Below, one piece after another: positions 10,060-19,878 of a DNA stretch of 64,000 nucleotides. The notes under the pieces were generated by a model. It had not been told where the DNA came from and did not search any database. It worked only from the letters and a program-made list of their open reading frames with translations. A program made the position numbers and the translations under genes. Every line of letters begins with the position of its first letter. Within the stretch, counting starts at the first letter, position 1. The DNA is from Pyrus communis (lineage: Eukaryota; Streptophyta; Magnoliopsida; Rosales; Rosaceae): assembly GCF_963583255.1 (NCBI RefSeq), contig NC_084809.1, forward strand, positions 3,647,501 through 3,711,500. The letters run 5' to 3'.

Positions 10060-11004
10060 CAGTGATGGATCCAGGATTTTAGACTCAGGGGGTCCCAATA
10101 ATAAAGATAAAAAAAATTATAGTGAAAAATGTCCTATCCACGGAACTATTGATCTCCTATTTTGTTGCGGAGTAGACCCTCAATGATATTTATAGCGAAA
10201 AATGTCCTCTCCACTGCTGCTTACACATCCATGAAGGCAACAAGCCTCTCCATTGCACCCAATGGCAGATGTAGGATTTTAAGATTGAGTGGTCTCAATA
10301 TAAAAGTTCAAAAAAATATTAGACGAAAATATAAACTACAAAAACTAAATTTGTCCATGACGAAGTTTCATACTAGAAAATGTGTCATTATAGATTTATT
10401 GCAAACTAGAACGAAAATATCCAGAATATAATTGAAATTATCTAAAATTGGAATTGAACTACTTAGTTTGTGAAGACAGAGGATGAGACTGGGGTTGTGC
10501 TAGTGGGTGGGGAGGTGAATGGAGAATGGGATTAGCCAATTAGGAGTTAGATATGGAATTGGAAAACTTCTAACTCTGTTTGAAAGTTGAACCATTTTGT
10601 TTAATAAAAAATTACAAAAACTATATATTAAAGAACGTTGTATCGACGCGCCGTTTTACTTAGAAGGTTTTTTCAAACCATACATCAAGCGCACCGTTTT
10701 CCCAAGTCATTTGAATAAAAAGTAGTCTTCTTTCCTCTTTCTGGTTTGCAGAATACCAGAACACTCTGCAGCTCCGCTCCTCTTCTCCTCCACCATATAT
10801 GCCCAAACTTGGGTGATCCTCGGAGGTCCTCATAGAAATTTATCTCGGCTTCCAGTGGTGCTAGAACCACCCAGGCCCCTTAACAAATCTATCCCTCTGC
10901 ACCTGCCCAAATTGTTGGAGGGTCTCAAAGGTTGATCACAAGTGTTTCTTCGAGCTTTCGAAGGGTCCCGGGACCTCCCAGGTCCCTATATGGATCCGTC
11001 ATTG
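10060..11004. mobile_element. Non-autonomous hAT-like transposon, 945 bp
   Basis: The left end CAGTGATGGATCCA and the inverted right end CAATGACGGATCCA match at 12 of 14 positions and fit the hAT terminal pattern CA(A/G)NG. The flanks give an 8-bp target duplication with one mismatch, ATGCCATT (10052-10059) and ATGTCATT (11005-11012), the length typical of hAT. A partial internal repeat of the left end lies at about 10259-10310. There is no transposase frame, so it depends on another element. Short frames inside it are not credible genes. Confidence 0.7.
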
Positions 11005-11012
11005 ATGTCATT

Positions 11013-12354
11013 GGATCATATACCTAATCCAATAATAGCACGGTACTGACTCTCCATAGTCCATTCTTGGGTGTATGGTGTACTTGCGCTCTTATCAACA
11101 TGGACCTTTAAGAATACTAGACAGCATGACTATGGAGACTGGCCTGCAAACCTACGTTTATTTACCTACTGTATATATTATTGTTCAATATATATTGAGT
11201 TTGCTTGCAGATACCCATGTACTTGAAGTCATAAATTTGAATCGAATAAGTGTCATAGAAACTCGAAATTTTCTTAAAACACTACACTCATGAAACCCCA
11301 AGTTTTCATTTAAATTTAAATCAAAACATATCTAATAGAACTTGGATGTTCTACTCCTAGCGATGAGCATCTCCACTGGTGGTGGAAGTGTGGTGGACAA
11401 TATGGACAAAATTTGAGCAGTAGCCTTCTGGTTTGGGCTGCTGCGGTGGTCCATGGTGGTGGTGGCAGTCGTCGTTGCTCCATGGTCCACCGCGTGGGTG
11501 AAGACCATGGCACGTAGAAAGTACTGTTCGTTGTAGCTAGTTTTGAATTTCCAGCCATGTTCTTTTTTTTTTTCCAGGAATTAATAAAAAAATTCAAGGA
11601 CTACGAGCATGTGAGAAAATCAAAGAGGGGCACATTCGAAAAAAGATGGTGAGCGCTTCTTCGATATTTGAATCAAGCTCTCAATAAAAGCACCAATTTT
11701 TGGTAGTATAAATCTGTCGTCTTCTATCTTGGCGAATTTGTACCTACAAAACAATTAAACAACTTTGATCAAAGACCAAAGTCACACACCCATGTAGTAG
11801 CGGGGTTTGGTCACTGATCTTTGATGCTAAGTCAGTTCCTCTAGAGAAAAAAAGAAGAAAAAAAAGAAGAAGAAGAGTTTAGAGCCTTATTGCGTAACAA
11901 AAACTTATTAAAATTTGGTGAAAATAGAACATTTATAGGGGCTAGTTGGCCATGTGTGTAGGATTGCCATGCTATGTGTTAACGTCTAGTTGGATAATGT
12001 GAGTCATTCGTTAGATGCAATAGGAAAGTATCTTTAAGATGTTGTGATATCTTATAGATACTTGAGTTGGTCTTCAAAAAGAAAAACATTAAAGATAATA
12101 TTTTTTTAGTATTAATCTTATCTTTAGTTAATACATTTGACCTTTCTCTTTGCCATGAGAGAAGTCTTAGCAGCTCAGGTCTTATTGATTTTGGAGAAAT
12201 AGTAGATTATGTGCTCATTTGAAAGTGTTTTTAAAATGATTGAAAGCGCTTTTGGTGAAATTGTTTTTGGGTTCAAAAGTACTTCAAGTGCTTTTCCAGA
12301 ATCCACTTTGATTTTTACTAAAAATTGATTTCAATAACATAATCACCAAAAAAT
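11013..12354. other. Intergenic, no gene seen
   Basis: No credible coding region. It contains GGTGG-rich sequence near 11380-11480, purine-rich A/G runs near 11850-11880, and near 12225-12300 an AAGTGCTTTT-type repeat common in plant intergenic DNA. CACTACAC at 11280 was considered as a CACTA end and not accepted. Confidence 0.35.
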
Positions 12355-12644
12355 TCACTGCTATAGATGTTTTCTATATGCTGCTAGATGTTATGGATTG
12401 TATAAAAGTGCCATTTTTAAATGCTATAAAGGGTGGTTATTTGAAAAATGCTATGGATGATATCTTATAGAATTCAATAAATGCTATAAAAAAACATTTC
12501 ATGACAAATATTTTTCTACAGAAGTTGAAAAAATGCTATAGAAATTAGAAAGTGTAATCGCCTAATATAGCATTGGAGAAAATGCTATGGAGCACTTTCT
12601 ATAACATTTATGGGCCGCTATAAAAAATGGTTTGTGGTGTAGTG
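12355..12644 (-). mobile_element. CACTA-type transposon end with subterminal repeats
   Basis: On the minus strand the sequence starts at 12644 with CACTACACCACAAACC, the hallmark terminus of CACTA (En/Spm) transposons. About 290 bp inward it is filled with repeats of AAATGCTATA in both directions, as expected of the subterminal transposase-binding region. The possible 3-bp target is TGA at 12645-12647. I could not recognise the opposite end, so this is a truncated element or one with a diverged partner. It ends 24 bp before the MMP2 start codon. Confidence 0.6.
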
Positions 12645-12668
12645 TGAGTAGTATTTTCTGAGAGACAA

Positions 12669-13562
12669 ATGGCCACAAATATTATTTGTAATCTACTGGG
12701 AGCGTTACTTTCCTTTCTAGCAATTCATGCCTTCACAGTTCAGTCAATTCAAAAGGAAGAGGGAAAGACAATAGGGCTCGACGAGCTTAGAAGCTACCTG
12801 GGGACCTTCGGATACCTAACCGACAGTGTTCCAAAAAACTCCAGAAATTTTATCAGCAGCTTTGAGGTTGATGAGGTTTTGGAAACTGCACTGAAAAAAT
12901 TTCAAAAAACATATCATCTGAATGTCACAGGAAAGCTTGATTCCGGTACGGTTGACCTAATAAGCACTCCGAGGTGTGGTGTGTCTGATAATTTTGTCAA
13001 CCTAAATGCAACGGAACAACGTACACATGGTGTTCGTACGGGTTCTCATTACACAGTCTTCGAAGGAAACAGGAAATGGCCACCTACAAAGCGTAATCTT
13101 ACCTACAAATTCAACGCCGGAGCCAAAAATCCCGCTGCGCCATATGCATTATCGATGGCATGTCGGCAAGCATTTGATCTATGGGCTGAAGTTACCAACT
13201 TTACGTTTCAACAGTTAGTGCCGAGTTCACCAGCTGACATTTTGATTAGCTTTCAACGCCGCGATCATGGAGATGGGAGCCCATTTGACGGGGCCGGTAA
13301 GGTTTTGGCGCATGCTTTTGCTCCCACGGATGGAAGGCTGCACTTGGATGGAGATGAGAATTGGAGCTTCAGGCCTCCAAGTAAGAACCAGTACGACCTG
13401 GTGTGGGTGGCTACGCACGAATTAGGGCATGTTCTTGGACTTCAGCACAGTACATTGTCTGATGCCATTATGTACGCCTACGTTGGTGCTGGGAAGACTA
13501 GAAGGGCGTTGCACAGTGATGATATTGCAGGGATAAAAGCTTTGTACCAACTGCAGCCGTAG
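12669..13562 (+). CDS. Secreted plant matrix metalloproteinase, tandem copy 2
   Basis: Single-exon 297-residue paralogue of the gene at 1994, about 83 percent identical by manual count. It has the same architecture: signal peptide (about 1-27), propeptide, cysteine switch at Cys103, zinc site HELGHVLGLQHS (His250, Glu251, His254, His260) and Met268. No C-terminal membrane or GPI tail. The cysteine switch reads PRCGVSD, so the Pro after the Gly-X of the PRCGxPD consensus is Ser here. This could alter latency, but that is inference. The N-terminal half is more diverged from copy 1 (about 41 of 188 residues) than the catalytic half (about 9 of 109). The upstream flank shared with copy 1 stops at a CACTA-type transposon end, so its native promoter appears to be lost. 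The frame is intact. Confidence 0.92.
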   Translation: MATNIICNLLGALLSFLAIHAFTVQSIQKEEGKTIGLDELRSYLGTFGYLTDSVPKNSRNFISSFEVDEVLETALKKFQKTYHLNVTGKLDSGTVDLISTPRCGVSDNFVNLNATEQRTHGVRTGSHYTVFEGNRKWPPTKRNLTYKFNAGAKNPAAPYALSMACRQAFDLWAEVTNFTFQQLVPSSPADILISFQRRDHGDGSPFDGAGKVLAHAFAPTDGRLHLDGDENWSFRPPSKNQYDLVWVATHELGHVLGLQHSTLSDAIMYAYVGAGKTRRALHSDDIAGIKALYQLQP

Positions 13563-13684
13563 AGGAACCATGCAAAATTGGATTTTACATGACAACGATA
13601 TATTTGATGGGCTCAAATAATTAATAAGTTTGTAGGACAAATTTTCAAGTTGAGTCGAAAGATTATTAATAGGCTCAAATTAAA
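13563..13684. other. 3' flank of MMP copy 2
   Basis: The first 45 bp match sequence split by the copia insertion after MMP copy 1, here without the insertion. This gives the empty-site sequence. Confidence 0.75.
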
Positions 13685-13879
13685 GGGAACGGATCCCTAA
13701 GCTTAGAAGATTGAGCCTCATGAGCAAATCACACAGGCCGTTGGATTTTGATCCAACGACTACAAATAAGAAGCCTTTTTAAAAGTTATAATAATTGTAG
13801 CCGTTTGATCAAAATCTATCGGCCCGTGTGATTTGCTCAGGAGGCTCAGCCTCCTAAGCTCAAGAGGGGATTCGTTCCC
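13685..13879. mobile_element. Mutator-like MITE, 195 bp
   Basis: Long terminal inverted repeats of roughly 80 bp: the left arm starts GGGAACGGATCCC and the right arm inverted starts GGGAACGAATCCC, and both include GAGCAAATCACAC. It is flanked by a perfect 9-bp duplication CAAATTAAA (13676-13684 and 13880-13888), the length typical of Mutator-like elements. No coding capacity. Confidence 0.85.
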
Positions 13880-13888
13880 CAAATTAAA

Positions 13889-14354
13889 TTTCCTAATTAT
13901 AATAAAATGTGAAAGAGCATCTAAATTGGTCACGAGGTACTTTCTTTTTGGTCAATAACTAGATAACTACATACTATCAATGTGTCCTGGTTTGATACAT
14001 TTTCTCCCTTAAATTATTGTAAAGGTTCCACTCTACAAGAACTCTGAATCATTCTCTTAAAACCCATCTTCTTCATCACAAATGATCCGCTTGCCCCAAA
14101 ATGAACTAACCCAATAAGGAAATTCCAATTCATTGGGCCTTTTGATACAATCAAATAGAATGTGCCAAGGGCACCATATTCTAGGAGCCTAAACTATGTG
14201 ATTGAATAAATCCTCCTCTATCCGTTGCGGGTCAAGGACTTCTTCCCCTTCTTCAAACTCCGATTTGTATTGTTCATAGAGAAATCTCTTATCAACGATA
14301 GAACAAGATTAGGTTTCGAACTCTCTCCCTTCCCCCTCTCTTTAATGATAGTAA

Positions 14355-14392
<38 letters not shown>

Positions 14393-14650
14393 ATTACCAA
14401 GCTGTTCCTTAAACTAGCTAGGTAACTACATTTTATGGGTTAATTTGTGATTAAATATTTACCCAAAAAATACCATGGTAATCGTTGGTCATTTTTCTAA
14501 GTTGTGCTGTTTCTCATCTCCTAATTTATAACATATTGTTTATCAACATAAGTGTTTTGTATGAGATGTGATTAATATTGTTATTAGTAAATCAAATTTT
14601 GCGTAGATTTTATGGAATATGCAAAGCTATATGACCATGTATAGGGGCCA
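13889..14650. other. Intergenic with an (AT)n microsatellite
   Basis: No gene seen. An AT dinucleotide tract spans about 14357-14386 and ends in a short GT run. The rest is unremarkable AT-rich DNA. Confidence 0.5.
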
Positions 14651-14825
14651 ACGCTTGTCTAGTGCTGGAAGGTCAAGAAAGGCAGTGACCTGATAACATG
14701 GCAGCCGACGACCAAAACTCCAGAGCAGCAACCATAACTATAACGGTCCTAAAATAGTAAAATTTCTTGTCGAATAAACTTTGACACGTACAAAAGCGTA
14801 AAGGTTCGGGCACTGTCTTTCGCAG
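14651..14825 (+). pseudogene. Decayed organellar large-subunit rRNA fragment
   Basis: About 175 bp align by eye with the conserved domain of plastid or plant mitochondrial 23S/26S rRNA: GTGCTGGAAGGTCAAG, GTGACCTGAT, AACTATAACGGTCCTAA and GGGCACTGTCT are near intact in the right order and spacing. Differences are mostly C-to-T and G-to-A, as expected when methylated nuclear cytosines decay. It is too short and altered to be functional. I read it as a nuclear insertion of organellar DNA; plastid versus mitochondrial origin cannot be decided by eye. Confidence 0.8.
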
Positions 14826-15114
14826 TTCCAACCCAAAACCCAATTGTCAAATAAACCTCTTACTTTTCTCAAGCTCTTTAGGCTAGTTGGTGTCTACATT
14901 CCCCAAGGGCCAAATTTACCGTATCAAATCAAGCCAATCACAAGACCAATCGCATGCCAAGCAACCCACATCCAAATCAAACACGGGTCAGAAAAACCCA
15001 TTTTCAAATCGGGTTAATCTTCTCCGTCAGTCTTCTCCAAATACCCTATAGACTTTCTTTTGCTCTGTTTTCACAAAAACGCAAAGTTTGAATCTTTGAA
15101 AATCGTACGGAACC

Positions 15115-15918
15115 ATGATGAACGGCGGTCGGCACCAAAACAAATTCGCATGGAAGCCCAACCTCGGCGTCAAGATCAACGAAACCGAGGTCGGAGGCCG
15201 GTTCCGGCCGCTGTCGGATATCACGGGGGTCTGCCAACGCTGCAAGGAACAGATCGAGTGGAAGCGCCGTTACGGAAAGTACAAGACCCTGACGGAGCCC
15301 GCCAAGTGCCAACGCTGTACCAAACGAGCCGTCCGGCAGTCCCACCATAAGCTCTGCGCTGCTTGCGCCAAGGAACAAGGTGCTTGTGCCAAGTGCTGCT
15401 GCCGTGTCGAGCAAATCGTCGGAAAAGACCTCGCGGAAGTGGAGGCTGAGCAGAAGAAGCTTCAAGAGGTTTGGTTCTTTTATTTTATTTTATTTTTTTG
15501 CAAAATTTTCAGTTTTGAATTGGTTTTCGGTTCGAAAATTGGCAAAATTTGATGGGTTTGTTTTGTCTTATGAATTTGTGATGCGCAGGCGATCAAAAAT
15601 GCAAGAGAAAGAGATAGGAGGAGTCTGTTGCGTGCGGTATGTTCTCGAATTTAAGCACATTTGGTTTTGGGATTCTTGTGTTGGATTGTGAATGAAAAGT
15701 TGCGTAATTTGTAACCTCGAATTGTGCTTGAACAGATGAATGCTGGAAAATCTGCGGGTGTAGCGAAAGCTGCAGGCGAGAAAGGAGGCAAAGCGGGGGA
15801 CTTGTTCCCCTCCGCGTCGCTTGAAGAATATGCAGCGGCAACCAGAGACGATGATGATGATATGGAGGAGGATGGTGAAGGTGAAGGTGAAGAAGATGAG
15901 ACGCATGTTTGCAATTAA
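15115..15918 (+). CDS. DUF2039 zinc-ribbon protein (C9orf85-like), 3 exons
   Basis: Exons 15115-15468, 15589-15636 and 15736-15918 join in phase 0 with GT-AG introns to give 194 residues. The N-terminal part is the DUF2039 domain, a basic protein conserved from animals to plants, with four CxxC pairs (Cys40/43, 65/68, 81/84, 91/94) that probably bind zinc. The second exon is a 16-codon Arg-rich microexon. The C-terminus is acidic (a run of Asp, then Glu/Gly). The molecular function is not established. Tandem ATGs at 15115 and 15118 make either a possible start. It lies plus-strand, convergent with the mitochondrial carrier gene at 17437-19878. From memory the Arabidopsis relative is At3g02220, next to COBL1. 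Confidence 0.88.
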
Positions 15919-15949
15919 AAGAGGTACTGAGTACTATTTCGGTAGCAAA

Positions 15950-16030
15950 CATGTCGGTTAGGCCAGTTGGTTATGATCGTGTAGTGTGCCCATCTTTTGC
16001 ACGCAGGTTCGAAATGGCGTGCATGACTTT
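15950..16030 (+). ncRNA. tRNA-derived (SINE-like) relic
   Basis: TAGGCCAGTTGG resembles a polymerase III A box (tRNA TRGCNNAGTNGG) and GGTTCGAAATGG a B box, about 47 bp apart as in a tRNA. Between them GTGTGC and GCACGC can form an anticodon-like stem. Acceptor pairing is poor, so it is not a working tRNA. A SINE head or a decayed tRNA are the alternatives. It lies just after the DUF2039 stop, probably in its 3' UTR. Confidence 0.4.
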
Positions 16031-16299
16031 GTTCTATCAGTGACAAATTGGTCAATGATATTCTCATTTCTTCAGCACCGTTGTAGAAGGTATTGAAGAA
16101 GTTAAATGATCAACGTCTTTTTGTTTTCGTAATTCTTTCTTTGTTTTAGTGGTTGATACATAATTTTCGACACAGAAACCTTGAAATTTTGTTTTAGGGG
16201 TCTCTTGGGTTAAAAGTAAACTGCCTATAAAGTATGCTAGGCACCTAGGGAAGATCGAAAACTCAGTAGAAAAATAAGAGAAATCGAACTTCACTCTTC

Positions 16300-17007
16300 A
16301 AGTCAACAGCTTCGAGGTTGAATGATCCACGGCATGTGCCCAGGTGATTCGGAAATAGCTCAGAAGCTTTTAGTTCATGGTGTGATCCATTGCCAAGAAG
16401 AAGACTACTCTTGTCTTGTTTCGAAAGAAACCACGACCCAAAGAGGCTTCTTCAAATGCTCAGGCCTTTTTGGAAACATGCCTGGGACAATCCAACGAAT
16501 GAGTCTGAATCAGCAGAGTTCACCATTGACGAAGTTCTAAGCTTAAAGCCGGGGGAGATAAGAATCGGCCTGGACTTTAGCCCGACCATGGGAACGTTTG
16601 CTGTATCATGAGGGAAAAGAACATTACCATTCCCTCTAGTACCTTAAACATAGGGGCTCCTTTTAATGAGATAATCGCCTAAGAGGAAGATCGGCTCGAG
16701 GCTGCCTTTCTTCGACAATACCCTCAACATTATCCATTCCACTTTGTTCTTGGAAGGCTGGATCGGAGCTGAAATCCTTCAGTTTACGTTGTTTGATTGG
16801 GAACGCGTCCTTTGGCCGAAGGGTCTTCACTGGATAGACAGATGCTTCTGTCACAAGGAGGACATGAAGTTGTATTTGGATGAGTTTTAAGAGGTTAGGT
16901 TACAAGCCATTGCTATGGAGGGTACTCGGGGTAGCTCCCAAGACTGCTAAGCTTGGAGATGAGCTTTTTTCTTCTCAGCTGTTTTGGAGAAGCCAATCAG
17001 AGGTTAA
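16300..17007 (+). pseudogene. Broken SAM-dependent methyltransferase-like copy (At1g29790 type)
   Basis: Fragments in shifting frames follow the order of a plant-specific family of putative methyltransferases: HGMCPGDSEIAQKLL near 16320, then FTIDEVLSLKPGEIRIGLDF near 16525, RLPFFDNT near 16700, DWERVLW and WIDRCFCHKEDM near 16800-16870, and FFSAVLEKP near 16970. Several stops and at least two frameshifts interrupt it, and a Cys-rich segment between the first two blocks is missing. The glycine-rich SAM loop after GLDF is altered. No intron is seen, but I cannot tell retrocopy from decayed duplicate. Family identity is from memory of motif order. Confidence 0.75.
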
Positions 17008-17436
17008 TTATTGTCGTTAACGAGTAAATTTCTCAACATCTTCATGTTTAAACGAGTAATAATTGTCGTTAGTTCAATCGGGCGAATGAATTTGATGTTC
17101 TATAGAGAAGAATATAGAAGAACGAAATTATTAAATGAACTTTTGTATTAATAAGTTGAAATTCCCTGCTCAGGGTAAAGGTACACTTGCTACTATTCAA
17201 ATGAATTCAATTCAATTTTTATAGAAACGATATCACAACTATCTATCAGAAAAATTCTTGAAAGAATTCTGAGGACCTTTCCAAAGGTTAGTAACTAATG
17301 CATTTTAAGATGTCTCGGGATCAAATTTCCCAATCAAAAATGTCCGGTACCAGTTTGTTTCATAACCAAATTTTCCGTCTTTGCACAGTCGCTCCACGGC
17401 AAGAAGAAAAGGTTTTGGCTGCACAAGGAATGGCAC
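17008..17436. other. Spacer and probable carrier 3' UTR
   Basis: No gene seen. The part nearest 17436 is likely the 3' UTR of the minus-strand carrier gene. The rest is AT-rich. Confidence 0.4.
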
Positions 17437-18143
17437 CTATTCATCTTTTGCACACAAGCGCTCTGAAAGTACAAGGAAACAACAAAATAGAAATCAGTTA
17501 TTAATTTCGGGTATTCGCAAGTCCGATGATTATTGCTTGAGAAGTTGAACAGCAGGAATTTATTATTTCTGTATCTATGGATTTTGAGATAGGACTTTAA
17601 AAGTAGATTGAACCTCGAAGTTGGGTAAACATGAGGCGACAGAAATATCAAGAGAAGAGGACCCAAAATATATAACAAAGAAGCGTAATGGGTAAGAGTT
17701 CGTACTCAGATATTCATAAGCCAATATCATCGAAGTTCCCCAGGCAGACATGCTGAAGAATCTTGGACCTAGCCCTCTGTAGAAACCTTGCCAGCCATCA
17801 TCTCTAATCAAGTTCTTAACAACTTCTCTTGCAGTAGGTCTCTTGTCATGTCCCATCGTCTACATTGCAGCGACAAAGTTTTATTAAAAACACGGATTAT
17901 CAATAACTTGGTCAAATGAAGATGAGCAAGCTGCAAGCTAGCAAAGTAACCAGGTACATGAACTGGTTATATGAATACCTGCAGTCGTGTCTTGATGGTA
18001 TCCAATGGGGTTGTTATGCAGGATGCTGTTGCACCCGCAATAATTCCTCCAGCAGCTTGAACCAACACTATATTCCCCACACTCGGAACAGCTTCTTCAG
18101 AGCCAATTCCATGGCCTAAGAAACTGCTTAATAAACAAAGATA

Positions 18144-18191
<48 letters not shown>

Positions 18192-19517
18192 TTGTCACGC
18201 AACAAAGATAAACTGTTGACAAAAGGGTATTTGAATCACCTAAACTCCTTCACCTTATAACTTTATCTAAGCGGAACAAAGTTCATTAACCTAATTATCG
18301 ATATTCATTGGCTTGATGGACTTTAGAATTGCTAAACAACCTAACAATTGACAAAGTCGCAGTATTGATGATTACATCCAACAACTCATTACTTCTTTTT
18401 GACAGAAGCGATAAGGGTTTTCATTACCAAGAACAACAAGTACAACAGGTACCAGATGGGTACCTATTCTCCAATAACCAATTTCTTGATCTGGAGATAA
18501 TTTGCACAAAACACAAATGAATCTAAACCATTACTTCTTAACATAACTAATATGTTCCACTAACACACTCAAACCAGAGACCATCTAAAATCAATATTAA
18601 ACTGATACACCTCCCAACTTTTCATGCCCTTGTAAACAGAAAAATCGAATGTTCAACCAAAAATCTTAAAGTTATGTATTGCTGACATTCATTTGAAAGA
18701 TATAAAATTTACTGATTAAAGAATTATCAATTAGGTGACCTAGTTTAAGAATAAGCACAACCAGAGTTAATAGACAACAAATTACCATTTCTCACCTCCA
18801 GATTAAGCGCTGGCTTGAACCATAACTAGCCCACCATACAGCGCTAGATGGAGAGTAAGTCATAACAGAAAGTCCCAACCCTCTATAAAGTCCGCGTATG
18901 CCATCCGACTTTATCACCTTACGAGCAACATCCAGCCCTCCGGTGTACTTTGAATGGCCCGAATAACCTTGCACCATCAGCCTTTGACTAATCTAAAGAA
19001 AATCCATTACTCAAAATTACCATCTCAAACCCCTAACTACAAAAGTACTCAAATGAAACTGATAGATCCTATAAAATAATTTACCACGTCAATGGGCACA
19101 AAGACAGACTGAGCGAAAAGCGAGGCAGTCATTCCGGCTACTCCATTAGCAAAAGCTGCCTCTGTAGCCTCAGATAACTTTAAGGGTTGAACCATCTTGA
19201 AAGCAGCCACCTTGGTGGCCTCTAAAGCACTGAGAAATATAATCCGGGCAGGAACTGCACCGGTAATCACGGTGCCAAACCCTCTGTACAAACCAGGAAT
19301 ACCATCTGCTTTCCAAATGCCTTTGGCCACAGACAATGCATCTCTCTCTAGAGCATCTATGGAAGCAACTTGTAGGCGGGTTTTCACCACGGAAACTGGG
19401 TACAGTGCCACTGTGACCCCTGTAAACAAGCCAGCTCCAACCACATAAAATTTAGTCTTATCAAGCCTGCATAAAATCCAATAAACCACAAAATTCACTC
19501 ATTTGAGCACTCAACCA

Positions 19518-19548
<31 letters not shown>

Positions 19549-19878
19549 AATTACGGGTTTCGGATTTGGTTTCGAATTCTTTAACTAATTGAAGACTTCA
19601 TGGCATTATTGTCAAAATTCAGTGAAGCACACAAATTCAATAGTTTGAGCACTCAACCATTACATATAAATTATGGGTTTCGGATTGGGTTTCGAATTCT
19701 TTAACTAATTGAATTTCATAGCATTATTAAAGGAAGCATAAAATTCAATAATTTGCGTTCATAAACGAAACGATAACAAATGGGATATTTCTCAACTAAT
19801 GAACAAAAATTGAAATTGATCGAAGTAAATAACATACTTGTCCCAATTAATCTCGGTGTTGCCAATGGAAACTGCCAT
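17437..19878 (-). CDS. Mitochondrial carrier family protein (At5g15640 / SLC25A44-like), 6 exons
   Basis: A membrane transporter of the mitochondrial inner membrane; its substrate is not known from sequence. Exons (minus strand): 19838-19878, 19085-19466, 18796-18992, 17979-18123, 17706-17859 and 17437-17462, all GT-AG, giving 314 residues. An in-frame stop just before the ATG fixes the start. Three repeats of about 100 residues each have a P-x-(D/E)-x-x-(K/R)-type signature: YPVSVVKTRLQ (Ser instead of the acidic residue), VPIDVISQR and TPLDTIKTRLQ (canonical). Repeats also carry GLYRGFG, GLYRGLG and GFYRGLG motifs. The first exon is only 41 nt and the last coding exon 26 nt (ends KRLCAKDE). 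Similarity to animal SLC25A44 (branched-chain amino acid import) is a family-level hint only. From memory, this gene neighbours COBL4 in Arabidopsis. Confidence 0.92.
18148..18190. repeat. (GA)n microsatellite in carrier intron 3
   Basis: About 20 GA repeats within the intron between exons 3 and 4 of the carrier gene, 25 bp from the exon 4 splice acceptor. A length-variable marker candidate. Confidence 0.95.
19499..19755. repeat. Imperfect tandem duplication in carrier intron 1
   Basis: Two copies starting TTTGAGCACTCAACCA (19503 and 19644) both contain GGGTTTCGGATT and TTTCGAATTCTTTAACTAA. The first copy is longer because of a (CA)n(TA)n microsatellite at 19517-19548 and about 20 extra bases. 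It lies wholly within intron 1. Confidence 0.8.

Noticed and set aside
11278..11300. CACTACACTCATGAAACC as the missing left end of the CACTA element next to MMP2
   Set aside because: Only the first eight bases match the right terminus, the subterminal repeats are absent there, and the 3-bp flank (AAA) does not match TGA.
14651..14825. Functional rRNA gene
   Set aside because: Only a short central fragment is present and conserved core positions are mutated throughout.
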